From contig SDVU01000276.1 in assembly GCA_016256075.1 (NCBI GenBank), positions 1 through 16,086 of the forward strand: 16,086 bases of DNA, in the 5' to 3' direction. The position numbers and the translations under genes were made by a program. Source of the stretch: Dictyocoela muelleri. Taxonomy: Eukaryota; Microsporidia. Under the pieces are notes generated by a model. The model was not told the DNA's origin. It did no database searches and saw nothing but the letters and a program-made list of their open reading frames with translations. Below, piece by piece: positions 16,059 through 16,086 of the stretch. How positions within the stretch are numbered: position 1 is the first letter of the stretch; each line of letters starts with the position of its first letter.

Positions 16059-16086
16059 GGCTAAAAAAATCAAATTTACTAATTAA

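Overview
The window is a very AT-rich piece of a eukaryotic genome. The best guess is a transposon-rich microsporidian (about 60% sure). The reasons are short intronless genes, a run of C directly before one start codon and near another (the CCC-type signal described for microsporidian genes), Ty3/gypsy elements whose Gag finger has the form C-X2-H-X4-H-X4-C, and a very compact FY-rich-domain protein. No rRNA gene, CRISPR array or bacterial-type operon is visible.

Layout. Positions 1-3236 hold a Ty3/gypsy LTR retrotransposon on the minus strand, cut by the left window edge, with open gag and protease-RT-RNase H frames. Positions 3237-5380 hold no host gene: they contain a 328-bp near-perfect hairpin (3540-3867), and an 805-bp element with ~65-bp terminal inverted repeats (4349-5153) that carries a smaller foldback element inside it and sits exactly between two direct copies of a ~150-bp repeat. 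Positions 5386-11740 are a second, much older and heavily broken gypsy copy on the minus strand with two diverged LTRs. It contains a 347-bp MITE-like element (6411-6757) and a ~0.7-kb block of foreign sequence within its RT region.

The right third has the likely host genes. A 206-residue protein with a coiled coil and FYRN and FYRC domains (12104-12724, minus) resembles the TBRG1 type of FY-rich chromatin-associated proteins. An unrecognised acidic helical protein (15164-15703, minus) converges with a 33-codon open frame (14981-15082, plus) that may be the end of a gene. Between them lie two inverted, degraded relatives of the fossil LTR, a 15-bp minisatellite, another four-unit foldback element and a 23-bp-arm hairpin. 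The window ends with a 16-bp tandem repeat and one more inverted repeat.

The two most unusual patterns are (1) a tRNA-like sequence with recognisable A-box and B-box traces at the same edge of four related LTR-type copies, and (2) at least two foldback elements with different sequence but the same asymmetric plan: a head-to-head unit pair at one end and two direct units at the other. No pathway links the host genes in this window; the region reads as a transposon-rich stretch between dispersed housekeeping-type genes.
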